From: Metellina segmentata | Lineage: Eukaryota; Arthropoda; Arachnida; Araneae; Tetragnathidae | Assembly (NCBI GenBank): GCA_947359465.1 | Contig: OX375873.1 | Coordinates: 91,285,978 to 91,349,977, forward strand | Length of the DNA: 64,000 nucleotides | Reading direction: 5' to 3' | Shown here: piece by piece, positions 1 through 10,135 of the stretch | How the letters are laid out: each line of letters starts with the position of its first letter | Numbering within the stretch: position 1 is the stretch's first letter | The notes under the pieces: model-generated | What the model was told of the DNA's origin: nothing | Seen by the model: the letters and a program-made list of their open reading frames with translations, nothing else | The model's database searches: none | Translations under genes and position numbers: made by a program

Positions 1-40
1 GTTTTCCCCCTAACCATGGTTATCGATCTAAAAAGGCATA

Positions 41-1470
41 GGGTAAGGCGTGGTAATTGTAAACAAAATTGGCATTTTCACTTTCAATCCCTATTTTCAA
101 ACTCGTGATAAAGTAATTAAGCATTGTTCACCCTACTAAGTTAATTTGTCGCTATTCTACTTTGATATTTAATTAGTACGAAGATTCCAGAAAGAAATTT
201 AACACCGTACTCGGCTGTTTACAATTACCCCACGTGTTTACCCCTGAAAGTAGGGGCCTTGTTTTGATAACCTTGTTTTGATCTTTATCTTTACCAAATA
301 CACCCACTTCTTCCCCTCCAAAAAATATAGTGACACTTGAAAGTTGCATTGATCATGAGGTGAACTTCCAGGAATACATAAGAATAAATATTTCAAACAC
401 TTACTGAAAAAAAAAATGTATTTAGTGTAAAAAACACGAAATTAAAAAAAATAATACTAAAAATTGAAAAAATACAAACATAGGTACAAAAAACAAACAA
501 ACGATACATTTCTTACACATTAACAGTGCCCTCAAATTGTAAAATTTCTTTATGGCCTTCTTTGCTACAGGTTGGAGTAGGTAAAATTGTTTTGACATGG
601 TCTTTGGTAACACAGAATTAGTCTTTTTCAACCACAGCGAATTTAGTCGATGCATTTGAGCCCGGTGATCTCAAACTCCTCTTCTGAAACGGCATCCACC
701 CTTCATACATACGAAAAATGGGTTTACTTTCTCTTTCCTCCCTCAACACCAACAAACAGAAACGTAGTCGTTTCAATGTCTTCCATGAATGGAATGAAAA
801 TATTTAACTTCCCCTACAAGCTAGTTTTCTATATTTTGCTTGAATGATTGGACAACTTCCAACTCTTCACCGTCAATGTTAGTAAATTCTTTCAATGCTC
901 CTCATCCTCACTGTCCTCGAGTTCTGCTTTCCTTTCCTTTGCTTCTTTCTTGGTTTCTTTCTTATTCCTGGCTCTTTCACTTTCTTCTCACTGGGCTTCC
1001 TTTTGTTATTTTTCTTTTCTGCCTCATTCAAGCGTAACGGTACTTGGTCAGTTCTAAGAACTTCACCATATACGTGACGTTTTAGTAAATCAGTCTTCCT
1101 TCTCCCCAATAACACGAAAATGCAATCAAACGCAATTCGAACGTACTAAATACAATTAAATACAAAATTACACGATAAAACGCATTGATTTTCCTTACAA
1201 ATTGAACGAAACTACTAGCAGAGTTATGATTCCAATTACCCCGTCCCTTGAAAAATATGAGGTAATTGTAAACATTCAATTGTAAGTGCATTGTAGTTCC
1301 CAGAAGGAAGAGTCAACGATTTTCTGTTCGATAAAAACATAACTGACCGTAGTAAAGAATTGGAACAACATATTTTTCAATATATTATGGAGGGCAACAG
1401 AAAATGCAACACACAACAACCTTAAAACCCAAACTTTTGAACCACAATTTTTTCAACTGAACAGATTGCT
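41..1470 (-). mobile_element. pogo-type DNA element, copy 1, one terminus lost
   Basis: Begins GGGTAAGGCG right after a TA dinucleotide and carries the subterminal motif GGTAATTGTAAAC. It is collinear with the complete copy at 24048-25583 but lacks about 115 bases near 255 and stops matching near 1470, so the far inverted terminus is missing. The coding remnant reads on the minus strand (655-1115). TA target plus GGGT-type termini fit the Tc1/mariner-pogo superfamily; the superfamily call is inference. Confidence 0.65.
655..1115 (-). pseudogene. Lys/Glu-rich C-terminal remnant inside pogo-type copy 1
   Basis: Minus-strand reading gives a stretch very rich in Lys, Arg and Glu (879-1115), then a more hydrophobic segment broken by stops and frame changes. 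The same order is seen in copy 2 at 24707-25202. A charged tail of this kind is common at the C-terminus of transposon-encoded proteins, but I see no catalytic motif, so the identity rests on its position inside an element with transposon termini. Confidence 0.4.
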
Positions 1471-1811
1471 ATCAGCTGTGGTTAAATACGGGATCACCAT
1501 ATTACATCCTCAGGGTTGCCAACTTTCATATTTCACAACTTTTTAGTTTCTCGGAATTTCACATGGGCGCTTGTATAGCTTGTTTACATGATTAACTATG
1601 TATTCATAGTAATAATTAATTATTATAGTGATACTAATAGTTTTACCTTCAAATAAATTCTGCCTATAGATGTATTGATGATTTAATTGATTTAATAATA
1701 GTAACTTGTGTAATATTTGGAAATTTATCTATCCAGAGGATCTTTCTTTAGATAAAACCAATTGAGATAATAATACAACTGACTTTCTAGACTTAAAATT
1801 TTAAGTTTCGT
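1471..1811. other. AT-rich spacer, nothing recognised
   Basis: Sequence between the broken pogo-type element and the next coding remnant. I see no gene, long inverted repeat or copy of another repeat here. Confidence 0.5.
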
Positions 1812-2290
1812 GTGACAAAGCTGACATTAAAGAAAGTAATTCTTGAACCGATGAAAGAAAGTCAAAAAATTACCCAAGAACTTGGAGAACCCAGTATAAG
1901 TGTGACATATGATTTAGCTATTGCCAAAGTTGTGATGCAAATTCAATCAATACAGGAACCATTGTACGATAGTTTATTTATTCATTTAGGAGCGTTCATT
2001 TTTATGTTTTCTTATTTCAAAGCTATTGTGACAGTTATTAGTGGTTGCGGATTAATGAATGTTGCTGTTGATTGTGAGTTGTTAGCTAGTGGATTTGTTG
2101 AATCATTCCACACGGGCAAACATTCCAATAGATGTAAAAGATTGCACCCATTAATGGCACTGGGGTTAGAAATTATGAACTTTAAATTATTTCTCGAAAA
2201 AGGAGGATTCACAATTGGGGACGAGTTACGTTCGAAACTTTTGCAATTTACTAAGGGTAGATTGTCTTTCACGACCAGGGCTGTAGTGGA
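1812..2290 (+). pseudogene. Unnamed multi-copy spider gene family, N-proximal part
   Basis: An open frame of about 160 residues contains the segments YDLAIAKVVMQIQ, LGAFIFMFSYF and NRCKRLHPLMALGLEI. These resemble a large family of uncharacterised proteins that I associate with many copies in spider and other invertebrate genomes; this is memory, not a search. The frame runs into palindromic transposon-like sequence at 2289, and the matching C-proximal part resumes at about 4290. The gene is therefore split by roughly 2 kb of inserted mobile DNA. No domain or catalytic motif is recognised. The high copy number I associate with the family suggests it may travel with a mobile element. Start is uncertain: the first codon of the open frame is not a convincing ATG. 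Confidence 0.5.
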
Positions 2291-2390
2291 GGGTATACGG
2301 CGGTATACGCCGTATACCCTCTGGTTTTTCCAGCAAATTCCGTATACCCTCTGCTTTTTCTTAAAAACTACGTACACGCTTTGCTTTTAA
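2289..2390. repeat. 13-bp-arm palindrome followed by degenerate direct repeats
   Basis: Arms GAGGGTATACGGC (2289-2301) and GCCGTATACCCTC (2309-2321) flank a 7-base loop. The motif CGTATACCCTCTG recurs at about 2311 and 2341, with a weaker copy at about 2371, and CATACCCTCTG reappears at 4260. The motif marks both edges of the foreign block that splits the multi-copy gene, so it is probably part of an insertion terminus. Confidence 0.6.
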
Positions 2391-2429
2391 AAGAAAACTT
2401 TTCGCGAAACGTCACGTGAAACGCAGAGA

Positions 2430-2990
2430 GCTGTAGAAGCAAAAGAAAAGTTTATTTTTCAAGATATCACCTTGGTACATAATTCCAAAATCGTACCTAT
2501 TAATCATAAGCAATTCATTCAAAGTATTATCTATAGAATGAAATCCAGACTTTGTTCTGATGTTAATGAAGAAAACTATCAACTTTTGAAGGATATATCC
2601 ATGTTTGATCCAGAAAGTATATACACAGTGGATATTCGCCATGGAGAAAAGGAGGTAAAAAGGATCTGTCGACGTTTTGGTATAGATGAAATGTGCACTA
2701 TTCTGGGTTTGAGGGACGACGCCCAAGTTGTTCCAGAAAAATTAAAGCCTCTTTTAAGAACAATTGAAATACTACCATGTTCCACGGCCGAATGCGAGCC
2801 CGGGCTTAGTTTAATGAATAATAAAGTACAATAGATTTGAGATAATCTTTATTGATTTCAAACGTCTCCAATCTAATGTTTATTAAGGCAAATGGACCAC
2901 CGAAAATAAATGCGTGTGAACACTTTCAACCGGAAAAAATTTGTAAATTCTTGGTTGGCCAACCATCGCAATTCAGTAGACAATAGATTG
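2430..2990 (+). pseudogene. hAT-type transposase C-terminal fragment (KIAA1586-like)
   Basis: The frame ending at 2834 includes PCSTAECEPGLSLMNNKVQ, which matches the C-terminal dimerisation segment of hAT transposases (usual pattern STAECERGFS.MN). After a one-base frame change, the next ~50 codons read SNVSNLMFIKANGPP, typical of the same C-terminal tail, with one stop. Only the last ~180 residues of a protein that is usually over 600 long are present. The fragment runs up to 3000, where another hAT element has inserted. Relation to the vertebrate-named KIAA1586 group is from memory. Confidence 0.6.
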
Positions 2991-3000
2991 AGAGTATACT

Positions 3001-3867
3001 CAGGGACGTATTTCTAAATAGGCTAAGTAGGCTGCAGCCTACAGCGGCAAATTTTTCAGGGGCGGCAGTTTGGCAATTCAAAAGTTAAAATGAAGTATTT
3101 CAGACGTTAATAATATTTTCCGTGCGAATTTAAGAATACATGTTACAACATTTCATGTTGCTCCAAGAAATATATGTATTTTTTAAGTGCTCTACAAAGC
3201 GATGGAAATGCCTAACAAGCTTTATGGAAGAATCTTAGAATAAGAAGACAATTAGAAAAGTGTGTCCTACTCGATGGTCAGCAAGAGATTACACTTGCCG
3301 AAGTTTACGAGAGTCTTGGGAAGAAGTGTACATTGCTCAAACAAGAATTTCAAATGACACAACAGAAAAAGCAACGACTAGATGTGAATCCCGAGATAGT
3401 TTTGAGACTGCGTTTATGGTGTGTTTCTGGAGCACCGTACTTCCAAGAATCCATAAAGTTAGCAAAGCCATGCAAAGTGGAACTGTGGATGTTTTGTTGG
3501 TCAGATTTGTATGGCTCTCTTGAAGAATATTTTACGAAACAGAGAAACAACTTTGATTACTTTGAGGAATTCGAATACTTGAAGGAAGTTCGAAACCCAT
3601 TTCCTTTTTAAACGAATCTTAAAAGAAGTAAGTAAAAAAAACCCAAGTAGATAACTAATTTGATTAGATAATTTATTATGTAAACCAATTAAAATTGTAG
3701 TTTTATCTAAACTAAATGAACTTTATGTTTAAAAAAGATGAAAACTCCAATGAAATCTATCCTTTTGTTGTATAAAACAAATGTATTAAGCAAATGTTAT
3801 ATGAACAATAGAGGGGGCGTCAAATGGACTTTAGCCCATAGGCGGCATACTCTTAAATCCGGCCCTG
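3001..3867 (+). mobile_element. Non-autonomous hAT element with perfect 8-bp target duplication
   Basis: The left end is CAGGGACGTATTT and the right end, read inward on the other strand, is CAGGGCCGGATTT. Both edges are flanked by AGTATACT (2993-3000 and 3868-3875), an exact 8-bp duplication. Eight-base duplications and CAGGG termini are the hAT signature. At 867 bp it is an internally deleted derivative with a broken transposase piece inside. Confidence 0.92.
3260..3611 (+). pseudogene. ZMYM1-like hAT transposase fragment
   Basis: One frame starts with CPTRWSARD, the conserved motif in ZMYM1/ZNF862-like hAT transposases that precedes the second catalytic part. A second overlapping frame (3333-3611) continues with LWCVSGAPYFQESI and ends LKEVRNPFPF, so at least one frameshift separates them. 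It is carried within the 867-bp hAT element and is far shorter than an autonomous transposase (over 600 residues). No DDE triad can be assembled. Confidence 0.5.
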
Positions 3868-4099
3868 AGTATACTCTTCAAAATAAGACATAGAGACGGA
3901 TTTCCCTAGTTAAGCAGCTCGGAAAATATTTCAGTGAAAATGATAGAGGAAGGCCTTAAAATTTGTTAAAACGAATTTCTGCTTAAGTCGAAGTTTCTTC
4001 AAAGTTTCACAATTCCTCTCCTGTAATATAAAATATATAGTATTTTTCTCTCTCGATAGTTTGAACTTCGATTAATTCGAACATATTCCCCGGTCCTTT

Positions 4100-4265
4100 G
4101 AGTATACCCCGGAGGAGGGGGCAGACAGCCCCCTGGCTTATGGATTTCCTAGATAAATACATGTATGTGCGTGTGTATATGTTTTTTGCCCCCCCCTGAA
4201 AGTGTAAGTAGTAAGTACATGTTTCGCCTCCCATGGAAAAAATTCTACGGGCGCCCATGGCATAC
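4100..4265. repeat. G/C-tract-rich remnant, possible hAT terminus
   Basis: Short G and C runs (GGAGGAGGGGGCAG, GCCCCCCCCTG, GGGCGCCCATGG) sit in otherwise AT-rich DNA just before the multi-copy gene resumes. Similar tracts occur at termini of some hAT MITEs. No matching partner terminus or target duplication was found. Confidence 0.3.
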
Positions 4266-4287
4266 CCTCTGTTTTTTTACGACTATA

Positions 4288-5412
4288 GCACTGTTCACGA
4301 CTGTATTGGAAAACCACGATATGTCGGAGCTTATGAACTCTTATCTTGCACATAGAGAAGCCTCTCTGAATGGATCATTTATAAAAACAGCACAATTTTA
4401 TATGACTTATATATACCTAATTAACTACTATCACATGTTAAGCCGCAGTATCAGAACAGGAGATTTTGCATTACTTAAATACAACTTGTCAAAAATGTCG
4501 AATCTATTTTTTTAACCAGCCGAATTATGCTCGTTGGTTGGTTAAATATCACGACAACTTAATGAAAATTGAAGAAACTCATCCTGAAATTGCAGAAGCT
4601 ATGGAAAAAGGATATTTCGGAATCCAGAGAACTGATAAATCCTTTTCAAGACAGCCTATCGATCTGACTCTGGAACAAACAATCAATGCTGAAGCTGCAA
4701 AGAGATTAGTCTGTGTCATAAATTTTACAAATTCCATCTCACCTCGTCAACGTTGGTGTAAGATCCAAGAAATTCGATTTACTGCTATATCATTTACATA
4801 TGAAACTACCAGTCTACAAAAGAAACCCGACGTAACATCCGATTTGGAAGAGCATAATATCAAGAGAGATACCAAATTGTTAAAAACTTTTATAGGCGGA
4901 TTTTCAAAGTTTATGGATTTATTCGATCAAAAATTAACCAAAGTTTACTTTTCAATATTTCTAATGGAAAAGCAGCTTCAGAAAACGTGGAAATTTTTTT
5001 ATTGTGAGAGATTTGAAGAATCCAATTACAATAGTACGCATTATGAATATTTCTGCTGAAACTGTAAAAAAAGGAATAAAAGTGGTAATTATGTACAAGA
5101 AATACGGATGCAACGGGATTTGTTTGGGAATATGCTGGGTATATCAATGGATCACAATGTCGATTTTGAGAAGATTTTATGTTATCCAATATACTGATTC
5201 CAATGTCTTCATGCCATTTCTATGGGACCATTTGCAAAACCAAAAAGTCAGCAATAGCAGAAGTTTTTGAAAAAAATCACAAAACTGGAAACATACCTAA
5301 AGATTTTGATATCGTAATAGTTGATGGTTTCCATCTTTTACATACCATGCGTGATATGCCAGCGACAATCGGCAACATTTCCAAAACAATTATGAAAACT
5401 CTAGCAGCGACC
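4288..5412 (+). pseudogene. Unnamed multi-copy spider gene family, C-proximal part
   Basis: This continues the gene begun at 1812. A first frame ends near 4515 with LLKYNLSKMSNLFF. After a +1 change the next reads NQPNYARWLVKYHDNL and FSRQPIDLTLEQTINAEA to about 5059. A third frame (5179-5469) reads CHFYGTICKTKKSAIAEVFE and DFDIVIVDGFHLLHTM. These blocks, in this order, are what I recall of the uncharacterised family. At least two frameshifts plus the transposon block show it is dead. It diverges from the family near 5412. The I-V-D-G-F block suggests a possible catalytic or PIN-like fold, but this is speculative. Confidence 0.5.
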
Positions 5413-5479
5413 AAATTTTTAAGAAGTTCAGCGAGCCAGGGCACAGGCAGCTGCTGGCGCAGCCGATAAACGTTCTCTC

Positions 5480-6000
5480 GTACTCATATTTACCAAAGAC
5501 TTTTTTGTCGCATTCATGTAAAATCTTTATTTGCGTCGGGTAGTTATTTAAAACCGCCGTGTTCATCTGACTTTTTGCACACATTTTCGATAATAGTTAA
5601 TAAACATGCTATACAAATTTCAGAGTGCCTAAAGAATATTTTTTGCGTTTATTATAATACAAGTTTAGGGCACTCGGGTAATACTTTAAAACCCGTCTAA
5701 ACAGTCTGGGATTTTTATTTCTGGATTCTATAAATGCTAAAATAAGAGATTAAAAAAATTTCTAAGTGCCTAAAGGATACTCGGTGAGATTAATTCTTTG
5801 CAAATGTCATATGCTGCGCAGTAGCGAAATAACCTCAAACGCCTTTCCCGACTCTCGATTCCCTATTCAACTACCATTGATATACTGCTATTTTAAAGTT
5901 TCGCAGTGCTTAAAATATCCTCCAACAATTCGTCATCAGCATTCCCCGACTAAAATGGTTTTGCTTGATACGTATCTGGGTAGTTTATAACCGTTTTGGT
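5480..6000. repeat. Degenerate tandem repeat, period about 141 bp
   Basis: Two motifs recur in the same order. Near 5622, 5762 and 5905: AGTGCCTAAAGAATAT-like. Near 5539, 5676, 5818 and 5969: GGGTAGTTATTTAAAACCG-like. Spacing is 137-151 bases. The sequence between the motifs is poorly conserved, so this is an old array of about four units. Confidence 0.45.
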
Positions 6001-6239
6001 AACGTTTGGCGTTTAATCTAGTTGGTGTAGACAAATCAACGATCACAAACAATTCAGAATTTATTCTTTGGAATTGCTACTGGTATCGCATGGTATAGTA
6101 TGGTACTTTAATTAAAGTCGTACTGGCGCAACACAACGGTAATTGTTACTGGAAAATGCTGAAATCGTATTAAAAAACCAAGCAAAGTGAAGTTAAGTTC
6201 ATAATACGAATAGAAAATACTAACTACCGCAAAAGCACT

Positions 6240-6380
6240 TCTACCACCTATATTTAACTCGACAGAAAATGCCTCTCATCCAATAAAAACGGATTTGAAA
6301 TATGCGGAAAATTTCACTTTAGATTGATACCTAAAAATATGATTTTCTTTAAATAAATTATTTTTGAATGAATTTAATAG
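6240..6380. repeat. Dispersed repeat R1, copy 1
   Basis: The block CGGATTTGAAATATGCGG, then CTTTAGATTGATACC, then TGATTTTCTTTAAAT recurs nearly unchanged at 7464-7545 and, more diverged, at 22330-22410. It is a short dispersed repeat of unknown class. Confidence 0.6.
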
Positions 6381-6459
6381 TTTTATTCTCCAACTGTTTT
6401 TCAACGCGTTACTACCAGAGAGAGAAGAAGCGCCGGACCTTTCCACTTCAACCGTTCCT

Positions 6460-6602
6460 CCGATAGAACGCTTCGTCATCTGACCGTGGTTCAAAAATTA
6501 CGAGGTGTTGTCCTCGGATCTTTCCCTCAAGGGACTGATCCCGGACCGTCGTCAATAGCCCGTTGTGTTGCTCTAGTACGACGTTAACTAAAAAATTACC
6601 GA
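6460..6602 (+). repeat. tRNA-derived SINE, 3' half
   Basis: Contains the body of the window's main SINE family: CGTCATCTGACCGTGGTTC, CTCGGATCTTTCCCTC, GACCGTCGTCAATAGCCCG, and the 3' end CTAGTACGACGTTAACTAAA. The tRNA-like head is missing. Confidence 0.8.
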
Positions 6603-6725
6603 CAGAATGCGGAGGAAATTATTTTTTTCTTTCTCGTTTACGCTTTGATTTTGCCCGAGGAATGATTTACAGTCACAGTTCTTTTTTCTATCTCCTAAAC
6701 CGTTAAAGATAGAGTACAAATTTCA

Positions 6726-7455
6726 CTAGCGCCTCAGCGTACAGCGTAAGTGTCCGACAAGTTGACTCTGATTGGCTCCTCATATATATGTTGTATGGTT
6801 GTTGTTAGTGGTATTTCTCGCCAACTTATAATAAGGGGAGGCAAAAATGAACTCTTCTTTTAAAGAGCTCTTCTTGGTGAAGCAACGATGGCCAAATGGC
6901 TAAAGTCACTTACCATCAGATTGGCGTTAGCGGCGGAGGATGACTTCCCGAGTACGAACCCAACTAGCGGAAATATTTTTAGATCATCCAAATTATTTTA
7001 AAACAATTCCAATTTCATTCCTTTTGATTCTAAATTACTTTTCCTAATTTTTAATACCCTTTTTTTATTTTTCCAAACTTCCGTTGATTTTACATAAATA
7101 ATCTAAAAACCACTCCTGAACTCACTACCAGCTGATATTTTTCCGCCCCTCTGCCGTCCCCTTTGCTTTAGGATGATGGTGTCGTATCCATCCCTGGTTT
7201 AGGACCATTCTGATGTAACAAAAAGCATACATAAAACACTAACTTATATAATTATTAACTTATCTTATAAAAGGATACAATTTTCGGTTCCAAAATGTTA
7301 AAACCTTTCGAAAACCGTTCCTATCAGTCAAAGAGATCTGCGCCAAAACGTAGATAAATAGCCAAATGAAAGACCTTTACGTCTCAGGCACATGATCATA
7401 CCAGCCAATCAGAGTCAACTTGTCGGACACTTACGCTGTACGCTGAGGCGCTTGT
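6726..7455. mobile_element. 730-bp element with ~50-bp inverted termini and 9-bp duplication
   Basis: GCGCCTCAGCGTACAGCG and about 30 further bases at 6729-6777 are repeated in inverted orientation at 7404-7452 almost without mismatch. CAAATTTCA lies immediately outside both ends (6717-6725 and 7456-7464). The element interrupts repeat R1: R1 sequence continues across the junction. Long inverted termini with a 9-bp duplication fit Mutator-like elements; an 8-bp reading (hAT) is possible. No transposase is inside. Confidence 0.85.
6886..6966 (+). repeat. tRNA-like segment within the 730-bp element
   Basis: GATGGCCAAATGGCTAAAG resembles a Pol III A box and CGAGTACGAACCC a B box, about 55 bases apart. 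There is no clean acceptor stem, so it is more likely a SINE head captured by the element than a working tRNA gene. Confidence 0.4.
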
Positions 7456-7600
7456 CAAATTTCAACGGATTTGAAATGTGCGGAAAATTATTTCACTTTA
7501 GATTGATACCTAAAACTATGATTTTCTGTAAATAAATAATTTTTAAATTGAATATATCTTCAACGGTTTTGAAATCTGAGGAAAATGTTATATATATACA
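7456..7600. repeat. Dispersed repeat R1, copy 2 (right flank of the 730-bp element)
   Basis: Continues repeat R1 after the insertion, with CGGATTTGAAATGTGCGG and TTAGATTGATACC. A second short piece (CAACGGTTTTGAAATCTG) follows at 7561, hinting at local duplication. Confidence 0.6.
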
Positions 7601-7854
7601 CCAGATTAATACCTTACATCACAGCGTTGCCCATGGTGTTGGTTTGCAACGCCGGGCTAGCCACGCAGTGGCTAGTCCAATATATAAATGAAAGCAATTC
7701 GTTAGTTTTACCCCTGGGAACTTTTGATAGCCCATTATGTTCCTCCAGTGTAACGCGCGTTAATTCAAATACTTACCTAGAAACTAGCTAACTTCATATT
7801 TTTCCTCTTAGGAAAGTTTGGGTTGGTGTGGTGTGGATGGTAATGGGTAATTTT

Positions 7855-8245
7855 TAATTAACGTCGTACTAGAGCATCACAACGAGCTATTGACGACGGT
7901 CCGGGATCAATCCCATAAGAGAAAGATCCGAGGATAACACCACGTACTTTTGAACCTCGGTCAGATGACGAGGCGTGGCGTGGAAGTTAGCAGTGAAGTG
8001 CCAGCTAAGGCGTGAACCTTATCATCTGACTATGGTTCAAAATCACGAGGTTTTGTCCAGGTACTTCCCTTCGGGATCGATAGGATCGAGCCCTACGGGA
8101 AGGATCCGGACTATCGCCAATAGCCCATTGTTGCTCCAGTGCGATGTTAATTAATTACCATTACCACCCTTCAGGATTGATATTGGACCGTTACCAATAG
8201 CCCTTTTTTCGCTCAGTGCGACGTTAATTAACTGCCTTTCTATAT
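7855..8245. repeat. Cluster of three SINE fragments
   Basis: A minus-strand piece (about 7855-7985) is followed by a plus-strand body (about 8025-8155) and another 3' piece (about 8160-8240). All share GACCGTCGTCAATAGCCCG-like and CAGTGCGACGTTAATTAA-like blocks. Repeated insertion or internal rearrangement of the same SINE family would explain the cluster. Confidence 0.7.
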
Positions 8246-8329
8246 ACCTCAACAAAGTTTGCTTTGCATAATCCACAGCAACCCTATTAATTTTATCGAA
8301 TCACATAACTTGACTTCGTGGCGATTAAT

Positions 8330-8630
8330 GGACCACCGTAGCCCGGTTTCAAGAGCAACGGATTAGTAACCGGAAGGTTACGAGTTCAAATCTAACCACA
8401 ATCTGTCATGTTGAAAAAGTGGCTGGTGCATTTTAAATCTATCATGTCCTCAAATATCCTCACATTGTGTGTTGTGGAAGTTTGGAGAGTGGGGGGCCAA
8501 CTCAGGTGTTGTTCTATCTTCTGACCCTGGCTCAAAATTACGTGGTATTGTATTCTGATTTGAACCCCACGCCAATAGCCCGTTATGTTGCTCCAGTAAG
8601 ACTTTAATCAAACACCTATCTATAGTGCGA
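8330..8630 (+). repeat. Near full-length tRNA-derived SINE
   Basis: The head CAACGGATTAGTAACCGG with B box GGTTACGAGTTCAAATC is followed by the linker GGCTGGTGCATTTTAAATC, GTGTTGTGGAAGTTTGGAGA and the 3' body with AATAGCCCGTTATGTTGCTC. Length is about 290 bp. The B box places it as Pol III transcribed. Confidence 0.75.
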
Positions 8631-9680
8631 TTAATACATTCTTAACAATTTTAGTATTAATACATTGGCTACGGGTGAAATTTTATTCCAATTCTGCTGC
8701 GAAGTATTACTTTTTAATACACAATTGGTTTAGATCAGGACAAGATATTTCGTACATTTATATGTGAACACAAACAGAAGAGGTTGTTTCTCGTCGTCTA
8801 CATCCTAAAACAGAAAGTTTTATACTGTACTCTCTTAAAAACGAGCATTAATCCCGTTATAAGTTTTGTTCATAAGCAGCGAATTTCTAATCTTCATAAA
8901 TCATGGTAAGAAAAATATTTTTTAATTTGTTGAACGTAACAAATTAACTGTTTCAGACATTGCATATCTCCTAAGAGAGCAATTTGATCAATTTCCTCTT
9001 TTTAAGTGTGATCTGGAATTTTTCCTTTATTAAACACAGTTAGAATGTTGAGGTTTCTTAACTTAAGAATTAATTACACTTATAAATGAAATTCTAATAC
9101 TTCTGTCTTGATTCTAGATTTCTCATTTCAAACCTTTACCATGATTCTGCTATTTGTTTAACTTTTTTAATCATCATAATAGGGATGCAACTTATCCTGT
9201 TTGCCATAAAATTTAAAATTCAATCCAATAATTTCAAAATTAAATAAACTGTATTGTGATCTTAATACAATATTTTAACTCTATAATGAATGTATTAGTT
9301 CTCAACAGTCAATTGATAGAAATAGCTAAATAACCTTTTTTCAATGAGCAGTTAATCGTTAGCAAACTTGTTAAAATATTGAGATATTCGCACTGCTTGA
9401 AACTAACAAATTAGTAAATGTAAGGCAATATACGAAACATTCGGTGATCTGTTTTTTGGTAAAAATTTAGATTGTTGAAAATAATTCTGTATCATTCCTA
9501 TAGAATCGTGAATTGAATAAAGTTGAAGCAAAACATACTTTTATTTAAGCGTGTACTCGGAAAGTTTCTTTGGTTCAAAACTGGTCCTAATTATGGTTCT
9601 GATTTAGTCAAGGGGTGAATTTTATTTTACCTTCAAATCTTACAATCGGTACTCATGTAGCTTGATTGGGAAGAGGGTGA
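8631..9680. other. AT-rich stretch, no gene seen
   Basis: No supported reading frame, transposon terminus or repeat copy was recognised between the SINE cluster and the Merlin remnant. Confidence 0.5.
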
Positions 9681-10090
9681 AATGTCTGTCATGTGAGAAT
9701 GATATGATTTTAACATTGAGAAAGGATGCTGGTGATAGGTAGGAGTGGAAATGTAGAAAGAATGGACAAAAGTTTGGCAAAAGAAAGTATAACAGGAGTA
9801 AGAAATTGGAGGGTAAATGGGTGTTTGGAGGACTTGAACGAGGGACGGATAAATGTTTTATGGTTGAGGTGAAAAATAGGAACCAGAAAGTTTTGGCTGA
9901 GGTAATTCGGAGCTGGATTTTGCAAGGAACTACAAAAATTTCTAACTATTGGAAGTCATATGCTGGTATCAATAACCCGAAGGACAAAGAGTTCAAAGGT
10001 TATCGATTCGAGCATATAACTGTTAACCATAGTCAGAATTTCAAGGACCCGGCTATGAGGGTAAGTTTGATTTCTGTGACTTATCTACAA
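9681..10090 (+). pseudogene. Merlin (ISXO2-like) transposase remnant
   Basis: A frame reads WVFGGLERGTDKCFMVEV, GTTKISNYWKSYAGI and FEHITVNHSQNFKDP. These are hallmark segments of the ISXO2-like DDE domain of Merlin transposons: GG.ERGT, TT.ISDcW.aY, HltVNHS.nFvdP. Upstream codons (9695-9800) give a basic, Cys-containing part resembling the N-terminal zinc-binding region. The Asp expected in ISD-W is Asn here, so the catalytic site looks broken, and the first catalytic Asp region appears deleted. After about 10060 the sequence no longer matches. No inverted termini were found. Confidence 0.7.
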
Positions 10091-10135
10091 ACAAATTTCT
10101 CCCGGTATACTGGTTTAAACGCATTGAAACCTTAA

